Source of the DNA: an uncultured Flavobacteriales bacterium
Lineage (GTDB): Bacteria; Bacteroidota; Bacteroidia; Flavobacteriales; Crocinitomicaceae
Direction of reading: 5' to 3'
DNA: 55,080 nucleotides
Assembly: GCA_946478775.1 (NCBI GenBank)
Contig: CAMLDR010000005.1
Span: forward strand, 1 to 55,080
Shown: piece by piece, positions 17,728 through 25,115 of the stretch
How the letters are laid out: every line of letters begins with the position of its first letter
Position numbering within the stretch: the first letter of the stretch is position 1
Notes under the pieces: model-generated
What the model saw: only the letters and a program-made list of their open reading frames with translations
Database searches by the model: none
What the model was told of the DNA's origin: nothing
Made by a program: the position numbers and the translations under genes

Positions 17728-18318
17728 CTACCTCCATTCTTTGGTCCAAAAAGTGAGTTCTTTTTCCGTTTCCTGTTTTTCGTTTCTGTCGAGCCAAAAC
17801 ATGCTGCAGGAATAATTCTGCTCCGAATAGCCGCGTTTCTTCCAAAAGTCATGATTGGAGCGATAATCTGCCGGTTTCAGCGGATGATCTTCCGGCCGGA
17901 TAACCGAGCAGAAGGCGGTGGTTTTGAATCCGTTTTCCAGGGCGTGTTTTTCGCGGACATCAAAAAAGAGGTGTCCAATTCCTCGTCCTCTGTATGGATC
18001 CAAAAGAATGCTTTCTCCGAAATAGAAGATTTCGTCAGTGTTCAATCCACGTTCAATAAATGGTCTTTGAATTTCTTTTGATTCGGCACTTAAAGGCATC
18101 CCGGTGGTAGCTCCAACCAACTGGTCTCCGTCGAAAACACCAAAAGCAATGCTTAACGGATGTTGTGTATAGACCTGCAGGTATTTTTTCTCGTATTCCA
18201 GAGATCCATCATACAAATAAGGGAAATCGTGAAAAACGCGAATGCGCAATTCACCCAACTGGGGAATCAATTCCGCAATATCTGTTCCGGTTACTAGTTT
18301 CTGACGAAGTTGTTCCAC
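17728..18318 (-). CDS. GNAT family N-acetyltransferase
   Basis: A 196-residue cytoplasmic acetyltransferase. The acetyl-CoA binding motif A is ESILLDPYRGRGIGHLFFDV, with the R-G-x-G-x-G/H loop, at about residues 103-122. The N-terminal arm (LGELRIRVFHDFPYLYDG) is typical of GNATs that recognise small amines, and the last third has HDFWKKRGYSEQ. The start lies one base after the stop of the SnoaL-like gene, so the two are coupled. The substrate is not deducible. Confidence 0.9.
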   Translation of the reverse strand: MEQLRQKLVTGTDIAELIPQLGELRIRVFHDFPYLYDGSLEYEKKYLQVYTQHPLSIAFGVFDGDQLVGATTGMPLSAESKEIQRPFIERGLNTDEIFYFGESILLDPYRGRGIGHLFFDVREKHALENGFKTTAFCSVIRPEDHPLKPADYRSNHDFWKKRGYSEQNYSCSMFWLDRNEKQETEKELTFWTKEWR

Positions 18319-18319
18319 T

Positions 18320-18721
18320 TTATTTAGAAACTAACTCGATCCACAATTCCAGGTTGTAATAGGTTGTCACACGCGTTATTTTTCCACCCTGCACTTCTAA
18401 AAAGGCTGCTGCAGGAAGCAAGTAGCTTTGTCCGTGAGCAGCGGGCAGTCCTTCTTCTGCTTTTTTATAGGTTCCGTGAACTACGAATTCTGCGGCGATG
18501 CGTCCTGTTGTTTCAGAAGAAAAAAGTACCAGATCTTTTAACGTTTCCGAATAGCTTGCATCCATTTGCTGCATAAATTCGGTAAACAATGCTTTTCCGG
18601 AGCGCGGTTTCCCCTGGTTAGGCTCGTGTGTGATGTTTTCATCTACCAATGACAGCATTTCGTCCCAATTTCGGGAGTTAAACGCATCATAGTAAGCTTT
18701 TACGATTTGGATATCAGTCAT
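18320..18721 (-). CDS. SnoaL-like / NTF2-fold protein
   Basis: A 133-residue protein of the ketosteroid isomerase (NTF2-like) fold: VKAYYDAFNSRNWDEMLSLV, then the barrel strands ITHEPNQGKPRSGKALF and FLEVQGGKITRVTTYYN. These proteins act as isomerases, hydrolases or small-ligand binders, so the reaction is unassigned. It is translated just before the GNAT gene (one-base gap). A hairpin-rich repeat precedes it. Confidence 0.85.
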   Translation of the reverse strand: MTDIQIVKAYYDAFNSRNWDEMLSLVDENITHEPNQGKPRSGKALFTEFMQQMDASYSETLKDLVLFSSETTGRIAAEFVVHGTYKKAEEGLPAAHGQSYLLPAAAFLEVQGGKITRVTTYYNLELWIELVSK

Positions 18722-18740
18722 TATTTAATTGAAAAGTGAA

Positions 18741-18780
18741 AATTGAAAAGTGAGAAGTTTTACCTTTTACCTTTTCAATT
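18741..18780. repeat. Intergenic hairpin repeat, family C, copy 1
   Basis: AATTGAAAAG (18741-18750) pairs with CTTTTCAATT (18771-18780). The motifs AAAAGTGAGAAGT and TTTTACCTT are shared with 42015-42092. It lies between the Kazal and SnoaL-like genes. Confidence 0.6.
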
Positions 18781-18785
18781 CTCAA

Positions 18786-19001
18786 TTAATTTGGGCATTC
18801 CCCCTTCACATAGTTTGTAATTCCATGACACTGAGCTGCACAGGCATTGGAATAGGTCTTATTATTACATCCGCAAACAGGATCGTATTCCATCGTACAG
18901 ATACAATCTGCTTTGATAGTTTCTTTACAATCTTCTTTTTTATTACAGCTTTTGGTTGAAGCAGCGATTGCTAAGATCGAAGTGAACATCAGTATTTTCA
19001 T
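18786..19001 (-). CDS. Kazal-type protease inhibitor domain protein
   Basis: A 71-residue exported protein. The N-terminus (MKILMFTSILAIAASTKSC) is a short signal, possibly a lipoprotein with Cys19. The mature part is one Kazal domain: CICTMEYDPVCGCNNKTYSN, then ACAAQCHGITNYVKGEC, with the C-x-Y-x-PVCG-x-x-x-TY-x-N-x-C pattern. Kazal domains inhibit serine proteases by inserting the loop around the PVCG region. It directly follows the M28 peptidase gene (11-base gap, same strand), so the two are probably co-transcribed. Confidence 0.88.
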   Translation of the reverse strand: MKILMFTSILAIAASTKSCNKKEDCKETIKADCICTMEYDPVCGCNNKTYSNACAAQCHGITNYVKGECPN

Positions 19002-19012
19002 AATCCGTGAAT

Positions 19013-19915
19013 TTAAGCTAAGATACTGAAAAATATTCCGTCGATGACTTGCGCCATTTTAGAAATGTTGAGCGTTCCCATTTCGTCTGTTTTTTGATGG
19101 TAATTTTTGTTCCGGTAAAATGCGGTGTCTGTTACCATGCAGGCGCTGAAGCCCATTTTCCAATAGTTTAAATGATCTGAAAAATCGATTCCTGTGAGCG
19201 ATTTTGGTCCGTTGAATTTCTTCACGGGCAGTTTGGCAAAACGGTCCATTCGTTTGGTGAATTTCCGGGCGGCTTTTCCCTTACTGAACTTGTTTACTAC
19301 CGTGATGTAATTTCCGCGGGAACCGTAGAACATTTTTAAGAGCCCGATCGGATAATCCTGGGTGTGCTTTGCTTCATTGAAATAACCGATCATTTCCAGG
19401 CAAATCATCCCGGAGATCCTGGCATTGGACTGTTTGAGTGATTGCGCATGAATAAAAGAGCCCATGTATTCCGTGCGGAAGAAAGGTGGTTCTTCCAAAG
19501 TATAGGCAACCAGTTCGATGTTCTTCTTTTGTTTCTGTGCTTTTAGCATGCGCGCAAGTTCCAGTAAACCAATAATTCCCGAGGCATTGTCGTCTGCGCC
19601 TTCCTGGTTTCCGCAAACGTCATAGTGCGCGCCAATGATCATGCGCTCGCTCAGGGTGTCTCCAAAGCGCGCAACCACATTTCCGTAAGTAATTCCATTT
19701 ACCGAATAGGTTTGGTAAAAGACTGTATCGGCATATTGCCTGAAGTAGCTGTAAATGAATGCGGCCGTTTCATTCAGTTGATCGATGTTCTGGTAATTAC
19801 GTGGTTTGGGCGTTTTGGTGAGTTCAATTAAGAGTTCTTTGATCCGAACGGTATCCGACTGACTAAAGCTGGTCTGGCCGACCAAAAAAATGCCCAGGAA
19901 AAGAATGATCTTCAT
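19013..19915 (-). CDS. Exported M28-family zinc aminopeptidase
   Basis: A 300-residue secreted peptidase, signal MKIILFLGIFLVGQTSFSQ. The M28 zinc-site residues are present: His97 and Asp99 in IIGAHYDVCG, bridging Asp108/109 in EGADDNASG, Glu141/142 in TLEEPPFF (catalytic and metal), and Glu174 in CLEMIGYF. A further Zn-ligand His is likely in the segment around SDHLNYWKMGF. The family removes N-terminal amino acids from peptides. There is no sorting domain, so it is probably periplasmic. It is upstream of the Kazal gene on the same strand. Confidence 0.9.
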   Translation of the reverse strand: MKIILFLGIFLVGQTSFSQSDTVRIKELLIELTKTPKPRNYQNIDQLNETAAFIYSYFRQYADTVFYQTYSVNGITYGNVVARFGDTLSERMIIGAHYDVCGNQEGADDNASGIIGLLELARMLKAQKQKKNIELVAYTLEEPPFFRTEYMGSFIHAQSLKQSNARISGMICLEMIGYFNEAKHTQDYPIGLLKMFYGSRGNYITVVNKFSKGKAARKFTKRMDRFAKLPVKKFNGPKSLTGIDFSDHLNYWKMGFSACMVTDTAFYRNKNYHQKTDEMGTLNISKMAQVIDGIFFSILA

Positions 19916-20077
19916 AAGTTGTGTGTTTGTTATAGAAAGTACAATCGGAAAGGTAAAAGGTTTAATGAAGCGATGAACTTAAAAGACCTGAATACTTGGT
20001 TTTATTGAGTGAATGGATTTAATGTCACTAAAAAGGAATTAGGAATTTTAATTTCAAGAACGAATAATTTTTCTTCT

Positions 20078-20085
20078 TATCTTTG
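20078..20085 (+). promoter_or_regulatory. -7 promoter element TATCTTTG
   Basis: A perfect TAnnTTTG ending five bases before the ATG at 20091. No convincing -33 TTTG is seen. The spacing predicts a leaderless or nearly leaderless toxin-antitoxin transcript. Confidence 0.6.
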
Positions 20086-20090
20086 GTATT

Positions 20091-20345
20091 ATGAGTACGG
20101 CGGAATTAAGATTGGACTTACATAAAATGATCGAGGGTATAAATGACAATACTACTCTAAGTGCCGTTTATGCTTTTCTTTCAGGTAATAAAGATCTTCC
20201 GAAAAGTGACTGGGCAGATACTGTGACAAAAGAGGAGGAAGAAGCAATTCTCAAAGGGTTGGAACAAGAGTCCGAAGAGAAAGTAAAATCGCACAACCAA
20301 ATCCTTGAAAAACACCGTAAGCAATTTCCTCATCTAAAGCTGTAA
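20091..20345 (+). CDS. Antitoxin of a type II toxin-antitoxin pair
   Basis: An 84-residue, acidic, helical protein (RLDLHKMIEGINDNTTLSAV, then EEEEAILKGLEQESEEKVKS). Size, acidity and position directly before a RelE/ParE-type toxin identify it as the antitoxin. The C-terminal segment KSHNQILEKHRKQFPHL is probably the toxin-neutralising tail. There is no classic ribbon-helix-helix. The stop overlaps the toxin start by one base (TAATG). Confidence 0.85.
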   Translation: MSTAELRLDLHKMIEGINDNTTLSAVYAFLSGNKDLPKSDWADTVTKEEEEAILKGLEQESEEKVKSHNQILEKHRKQFPHLKL

Positions 20346-20641
20346 TGCAGATCGTTTGGACGGATAAAGCTGATGAGACGTTCGATCAGATTAATGCTTA
20401 TATTCTTGAAAAATTCTCTCAGAAAGAAGTAGACGATTTCGTTATAAAATCCTATGAGGTTTTAAAAGTAATTCAGTCTCATCCTAAATTATATCCGGTT
20501 TCTAAATTGAAGAATTATAAATCAGTTCGAAAAGCTGTAATTCATCCGCATAGTACTTTGTATTATCGGATAACAAATAGATCAACTATTACACTAATTA
20601 CTTTTTGGGATAACAGAAAGAATCCGAAGAAAAATAAGTAG
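20345..20641 (+). CDS. RelE/ParE family toxin
   Basis: A 98-residue basic protein. The beginning MQIVWTDKADETFDQINAYI and the later VRKAVIHPHSTLYYRITNRS, TLITFWDNRKNPKK are the standard RelE/ParE blocks (W...A...l..I; ....y.lyYri....i.i...wd.r..P). ParE-like members inhibit gyrase and RelE-like members cut ribosomal mRNA. The YRI...FWDNRKNP ending favours the ParE branch common in Bacteroidota. It is co-translated with the antitoxin. Confidence 0.9.
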   Translation: MQIVWTDKADETFDQINAYILEKFSQKEVDDFVIKSYEVLKVIQSHPKLYPVSKLKNYKSVRKAVIHPHSTLYYRITNRSTITLITFWDNRKNPKKNK

Positions 20642-20655
20642 ATCCCTGTTTATTC

Positions 20656-21435
20656 TCATTGTGAAAAATCCACATGGTAATGATCGTCATGCAGACTATC
20701 GATCAGCTCACTCAAATTCGTAGCGAAATAAATCCCGCTTGCTTTTAGTTTCTTTCCGTATTCGGTTGCGAACAAATGGTCCTTCAACCCAATCTTCAGA
20801 ATGACCTTCTCTATTTTTAAGCCCTGTTTTTTGGCTTCTTCATTCAAGACCAGAATATGCCGGGCCATGAGATTGAAATCGATCGAATAGCTTGAATCTT
20901 CCGTATAAACACCATTTTCATTGAAATCCATTAAATAATGGGGAAGTCCGATGGTATTGAAATCAGCAGTTGAAACACCGTTCTTCAAAAGAGGTGACAT
21001 AAAATCTACGCTCAGGCCATTTTGATGCGTTCTGTGAGGCCAGATTTTACCGCCATGCTCATTGGAACATTCCATGAGTCCGAATTCAAAGTGGGGAAGA
21101 ATGGATTCAAATCGGCTGTAGGTTGCTAAAACTGCCCGATGTACTTTTTCATGAGTGAAAGCATGTTTATTCAAATAGCTGGTGGAATCGAAATAAACAA
21201 AGTTCGGGCCCCGGAAAGGAAAGATCTTTCCGTTCTTTAAACTTCCGTTGCTTACCGTTCCGGAAGAAACACTTGGTGTGCCGGTGTTTTGATAGTGATC
21301 ATAGAGTTCCCGGATTGGATCGGGTTTCTCTTTTTGTTCCGATTCTGTCTCCGGAGAAGGAATACTTTTAGTTTCGGTTTGTCCGCTGCAGGCCTGGATC
21401 AGCAGAAGGGGAAAGATGATTGGGATAATTTTCAT
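20656..21435 (-). CDS. MepA-like penicillin-insensitive murein endopeptidase, putative lipoprotein
   Basis: A 259-residue envelope protein with signal MKIIPIIFPLLLIQAC, lipobox Cys16. The LAS-type zinc site of MepA is visible: His137 and Asp144 in PHRTHQNGLSVDF (same seven-residue spacing as E. coli MepA His113/Asp120) and His254 with His252 in DDHYHVDF. MepA cleaves D-Ala-meso-DAP crosslinks in peptidoglycan. The first ~60 mature residues are low-complexity and charged. Single gene; the ribosomal L19 terminator lies upstream. Confidence 0.85.
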   Translation of the reverse strand: MKIIPIIFPLLLIQACSGQTETKSIPSPETESEQKEKPDPIRELYDHYQNTGTPSVSSGTVSNGSLKNGKIFPFRGPNFVYFDSTSYLNKHAFTHEKVHRAVLATYSRFESILPHFEFGLMECSNEHGGKIWPHRTHQNGLSVDFMSPLLKNGVSTADFNTIGLPHYLMDFNENGVYTEDSSYSIDFNLMARHILVLNEEAKKQGLKIEKVILKIGLKDHLFATEYGKKLKASGIYFATNLSELIDSLHDDHYHVDFSQ

Positions 21436-21474
21436 GACGGCATACTAAACAAAATTAATGCCGGAATCATGTAA

Positions 21475-21494
21475 GCACGCGACGCATCGCGTGC
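21475..21494. repeat. Perfect GC-rich palindrome
   Basis: GCACGCGA-CGCA-TCGCGTGC, an eight-base perfect stem. It lies 40 bases before the MepA-like start and just beyond the L19 terminator. Confidence 0.6.
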
Positions 21495-21503
21495 CAACAA
21501 AAA

Positions 21504-21533
21504 ATCCCGACATTCGCAGAGCGAGGTCGGGAT
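21504..21533 (-). terminator. Rho-independent terminator of rplS
   Basis: ATCCCGAC / GTCGGGAT eight-base perfect stem. On the minus strand it is followed by a TTTTTTGTT run, 26 bases after the L19 stop codon. Confidence 0.92.
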
Positions 21534-21558
21534 CCATATATTGAGATAAATCTTCGGC

Positions 21559-21918
21559 TTATGAGTGAGAGAAGCTTCTTTTTTCCTTGATACGTGCTGC
21601 TTTACCTGTAAGACCACGGAAGTAGAAGATACGTGCACGACGTACAGCTCCACGCTTGTTTACTGTAATGGTATCAATGAAAGGAGATGAAATAGGGAAG
21701 ATACGTTCTACGCCTATGTTTCCTGACATTTTGCGAACTGTAAACGTTTCAGTTGTACCTTGTCCGCGACGTTGTAAAACAACACCTTGAAACTGCTGAA
21801 TACGTTCTTTGTTTCCTTCTTTAATTTTGTATGATACTGTTACGGTATCTCCAGCGCCAAATGCTGGGAATTCTTTCAATTCTACTAGTTCTTTTTGAAG
21901 CTCTCTGATAAAATCCAT
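21559..21918 (-). CDS. rplS: 50S ribosomal protein L19
   Basis: A 119-residue ribosomal protein at the 30S/50S interface. The sequence follows L19 throughout: [20 protein letters not shown], then [30 protein letters not shown] and [20 protein letters not shown]. Length is normal. It is a single gene here (not next to trmD/rimM in this window), followed at once by a strong terminator. Confidence 0.98.
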   Translation of the reverse strand: MDFIRELQKELVELKEFPAFGAGDTVTVSYKIKEGNKERIQQFQGVVLQRRGQGTTETFTVRKMSGNIGVERIFPISSPFIDTITVNKRGAVRRARIFYFRGLTGKAARIKEKRSFSHS

Positions 21919-22095
21919 GACTCTAATTTTCTTTCACTAACCCATAATTGGGGGTGCAATATTAGGAATAATTTTTCAATTTATGTTTTATTCCGCTAAC
22001 TTTTTTTTATTTGAAGTCATTTTTCTTTTCTGAATCGCTTTTTTTCTAATTTCGATCACCGAATAATAAACTTCTTTACAAAGGTAACGAGAAAT

Positions 22096-22542
22096 ATGGA
22101 AGCAGTGAACAAGAAAATAATCGGGCGTAAGGATTTAGTTTCCTTTCCGGATTTTGAATTGGAGAATGTACCCGTTAAAATTGATTCCGGAGCGTATTCG
22201 AGCTCCATGCATTGCCAATCCATCGAAGTGGTTGAATTCGGCGAAAAAGAACAGCTTCGGGTGATCTTTCTCGATACTTCCATTTCCGGTTATACAGGTA
22301 AAGAAGTCGTTTTTAATGATTTTAAGACCAAGACTGTAAAAAGTTCTAACGGAATAGCCCAGGAGCGATTTTTTGTTAAAGGTAACGTGCAGTTGTTCGG
22401 AGAAACATATGAAACCGTATTTTCGCTGACAGAAAGAACCGGCTTGAGAAATCCGATACTGCTGGGACGCAGATTGCTGAATAAACGTTTTCTCATAGAT
22501 ACGTCCAAAACAAATTGCTCTTATAAATACGAGAATAAGTAA
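22096..22542 (+). CDS. RimB/RloA3-type retropepsin-like protease
   Basis: A 148-residue protein of PF05618 ('putative ATP-dependent zinc protease'; now considered retropepsin-like). The key motif is VKIDSGAYSSSMHC, with Asp30-Ser-Gly-Ala as the aspartic-protease-like loop. The C-terminal LRNPILLGRRLLNKRFLIDT matches the family's second conserved loop. In Pseudomonas the homologue RimB works with RimK to trim and balance poly-glutamate tails on ribosomal protein S6. Here it sits 46 bases upstream of rimK. Confidence 0.88.
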   Translation: MEAVNKKIIGRKDLVSFPDFELENVPVKIDSGAYSSSMHCQSIEVVEFGEKEQLRVIFLDTSISGYTGKEVVFNDFKTKTVKSSNGIAQERFFVKGNVQLFGETYETVFSLTERTGLRNPILLGRRLLNKRFLIDTSKTNCSYKYENK

Positions 22543-22588
22543 CTTATTATATCATCGAAGGAAAGGGATGAGCCTTTCATGAAAAAGA

Positions 22589-23467
22589 ATGAAAATTGCC
22601 ATTTTATCACGCAATCCACAATTGTACTCTACAAGACGCCTGGTTGAAGCGGCTGAAAAGCACGGCCATGAAGCACATATAGTAGATCATTTGCGTTGCA
22701 ATATTGAAATCGAACAAAAAGGCCCTTCCTTGTTTTAAGGATCGGAATACCTGGAAGGTTTTGATGCGGTGATTCCCCGTGTCGGAGCATCGGTAACTTT
22801 TTACGGAACTGCGGTAGTGCGGCAGTTTGAAATGATGAATGTTTTTTCAGTGAACAGTTCACGGGGTATTGTTCATTCACGCGACAAATTACGCTGTTTG
22901 CAGGTCTTGTCGAAAGAAGGGATCGGACTTCCTAAAACGGTTTTCACCAATTATTCGCGAAACGTGGAGCACGTAGTAGAATCTGCCGGTGGTGCGCCTG
23001 TTGTATTGAAACTACTGGAGGGAACTCAGGGATTGGGAGTAGTTTTGGCCGAAAATCAAAATGCTGCCCAGTCGGTTCTGGAAGCTTTCAATGGTTTGAA
23101 AGCACGTGTAATTGTCCAGGAATTCATTAAAGAAGCCGGAGGTGCCGATATTCGTGCGTTTGTGGTGGATGGAGAAGTAGTAGGAGCAATGAAGCGCCAG
23201 GGAAAAGAAGGGGAGTTTCGTTCAAACCTTCACCGTGGCGGAACGGCAACGATTCTACAGCTTACAGAAGAAGAGAAAATGACCGCGATCAAAGCTGCTG
23301 ATGCAGTAGGCTTGGGGGTTGCAGGAGTTGATTTACTTCAGTCTTCCCGCGGACCTTTGGTACTGGAGGTGAACTCTTCTCCCGGACTGGAAGGAATTGA
23401 ACGGGCTACAGGTGTTGACATTGCAGGAAAGATCATTGCTTTTATTGAGAAGAATGTAAAAAGATAA
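22589..23467 (+). pseudogene. rimK: rimK, ribosomal protein S6--L-glutamate ligase, interrupted by an in-frame TAA
   Basis: The frame starts at ATG 22589 ([20 protein letters not shown], the RimK N-terminus) and runs 49 codons to TAA at 22736-22738. The same frame then continues to 23467 with the rest of Rim[36 protein letters not shown]-grasp [18 protein letters not shown], then [16 protein letters not shown] and [13 protein letters not shown]. Aligned to E. coli RimK as I remember it, TAA falls on a Tyr codon (TAT/TAC to TAA), so one substitution explains it. Total length (292 codons plus stop) equals an intact RimK. The downstream part may reinitiate at GTG 22769 but would lack the N-terminal strand. 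It could be a real nonsense mutation or a sequencing error. Confidence 0.88.
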
Positions 23468-23469
23468 AA

Positions 23470-24447
23470 ATGGCAAAGTTCTACATACTTGGAAAAGAAA
23501 TTCTGCCCGGTGAGAGTGTTGAACTCAGTATGGATGTAGCGAAGTTGCATACGAACACCCCGGTTCAGGTTCCGGTTTTTGTTGAAAGATCTTTAAAAGA
23601 CGGACCGATCGTTTTGTTAATGGCAGGAATGCACGGAGATGAGATCAACGGAATGGAGATCATCCGCAGGGTCATTCGTAAGAAATGGAATAAGCCCATC
23701 TCAGGAACAATCATTTGTCTGCCGGTATTCAACATATTCGGGTATTTGAACTTAAAACGCGAGCTTCCTGACGGAAGGGATTTGAACCGGAGTTTCCCGG
23801 GATCGAAAAATGGTTCGCTGGCAAGTCAGTTTGCATACCAGTTTATGAACCAGATCGCTCCCAATGTAGATGTGGTCATTGATTTTCATACAGGTTCTGC
23901 CCAACGTTCCAATATTGCACAAATCCGCTGCTTGCTTTCCGACCCGATCAGTATGGAGCTGGCCCGCGTATTTAATCCTCCGTTTATTGTCCATTCGGGA
24001 TACATTTCAAAATCCGTTCGTGAAGCATTGAACAAAATGGGGAAAAAGATCCTTTTGTTTGAGGGCGGGAAAACCAATTCGATTGATGAAACGATTGTGG
24101 AAGAAGGATTGCTCGGAATTCAGCGCATTTTGAATTATTTCAACATGAAAAATTTCAAGTTGGATCCCATTGAAGAGGAATCTATTATTATTAAATCTTC
24201 CAGGTGGTTAAGAGCTCCGCAGTCGGGAGTGTTTCATTCGGAAGTGAAGAACGGACAGCATGTTGAAAAAGGTGATTTACTGGGCTTCGTAAGTGATCCG
24301 TATGGATCTTCGGAGCGTAAGATTAAATCCAACGCCACAGGATACATTATTTGCACCAATGAAGCGCCTTTGGTCAATAAGGGAGATGCAATTTTTCACA
24401 TTGGAAGTGCATTGAATGTGGAGAAAATTAAGGCAGAAGATCTATGA
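23470..24447 (+). CDS. Succinylglutamate desuccinylase/aspartoacylase-like (M14 AstE/AspA) protein
   Basis: A 325-residue zinc deacylase of the AstE/AspA group. Zinc ligands are His55 and Glu58 in GMHGDEINGMEIIRR and His140 in DFHTGSAQ. The substrate-binding block is DGRDLNRSFPGS and the catalytic Glu is in KILLFEGGK. The C-terminal ~90 residues form a lipoyl-like beta domain (GQHVEKGDLLGFVSDPYG). It lies two bases after rimK and overlaps the TrmH gene by four. Members next to rimK may act on the gamma-glutamyl modification pathway (inference from context). Confidence 0.88.
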   Translation: MAKFYILGKEILPGESVELSMDVAKLHTNTPVQVPVFVERSLKDGPIVLLMAGMHGDEINGMEIIRRVIRKKWNKPISGTIICLPVFNIFGYLNLKRELPDGRDLNRSFPGSKNGSLASQFAYQFMNQIAPNVDVVIDFHTGSAQRSNIAQIRCLLSDPISMELARVFNPPFIVHSGYISKSVREALNKMGKKILLFEGGKTNSIDETIVEEGLLGIQRILNYFNMKNFKLDPIEEESIIIKSSRWLRAPQSGVFHSEVKNGQHVEKGDLLGFVSDPYGSSERKIKSNATGYIICTNEAPLVNKGDAIFHIGSALNVEKIKAEDL

Positions 24448-24920
24448 GAACTTCAAATGTTCAGGGATACTGCGCAATCGGAGTATTTAATGCCAAAACC
24501 GATCACAACATCGGGACGCTTTGGAGATCTGCCTATATTTTAGGTGCTTCCTACATCTTTACAGTTGGAAAACGGTACAAGAAACAAAGTTCGGACGTAA
24601 CGCGAACCTGGGCCAGGATTCCTTATTTTCATTACGATTCATTGGAAGATCTGTGTGAGAATGTTCCCTATGATTGTCATTTGATCGCAATCGAATTAAC
24701 GGATGATGCGGAGTTTCTGCATGACTTTGAACATCCGAAACGCGCCATTTACCTGCTGGGTTCAGAAGATCAGGGACTTCCCGATTCTGTTTTGGCCAAG
24801 TGCCGGAAAGTAATCAAGCTTCCCGGGAATTCTTCTTTAAATGTGGCGGTCACAGGAAGCATTGTTCTTCATGATCGTGCTGCAAAATTAAAACCGGAAC
24901 TTCCCCCCAATCACCGGTAA
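24444..24920 (+). CDS. TrmH/SpoU-family RNA 2'-O-methyltransferase
   Basis: A 158-residue SPOUT methyltransferase with the deep-knot motifs: NIGTLWRSAYILGA (motif 1), AIYLLGSEDQGLPDSVLAKC (motif 2) and LNVAVTGSIVLHDR (motif 3). Normally these methylate the 2'-OH of tRNA or rRNA. This minimal form lacks the N-terminal substrate-recognition domain of TrmB/RlmB-type members. It overlaps the preceding gene by ATGA and so is the last gene of the RimB-RimK-AstE-like operon. Confidence 0.92.
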   Translation: MRTSNVQGYCAIGVFNAKTDHNIGTLWRSAYILGASYIFTVGKRYKKQSSDVTRTWARIPYFHYDSLEDLCENVPYDCHLIAIELTDDAEFLHDFEHPKRAIYLLGSEDQGLPDSVLAKCRKVIKLPGNSSLNVAVTGSIVLHDRAAKLKPELPPNHR

Positions 24921-25080
24921 ATCTTAGTTGTAACTAAGCGGATAGTACGTTTTAGACGAATGCCCGAAAAATGTCGTTAAATTCGTAACTAACTGATTTT
25001 TATTTTTAAACTCAGGGTTTGGCTGTGTGAATGGCTTGTTTCGCTTTCTTAATTTTAGCTAAAACTGATGTTATATCACC

Positions 25081-25088
25081 TATCTTTG
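25081..25088 (+). promoter_or_regulatory. -7 promoter element TATCTTTG
   Basis: A perfect TAnnTTTG 27 bases before the ATG at 25116, heading the five-gene adhesin array. No good -33 TTTG is seen. Confidence 0.6.
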
Positions 25089-25115
25089 CATCCTCGAAAC
25101 TGAGATAGCTTAATT

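Noticed and set aside
17681..17845. Extension of the STM3941-like frame upstream of 17680
   Set aside because: It overlaps the acetyltransferase gene and gives a charged, featureless N-terminus in front of the membrane helix.
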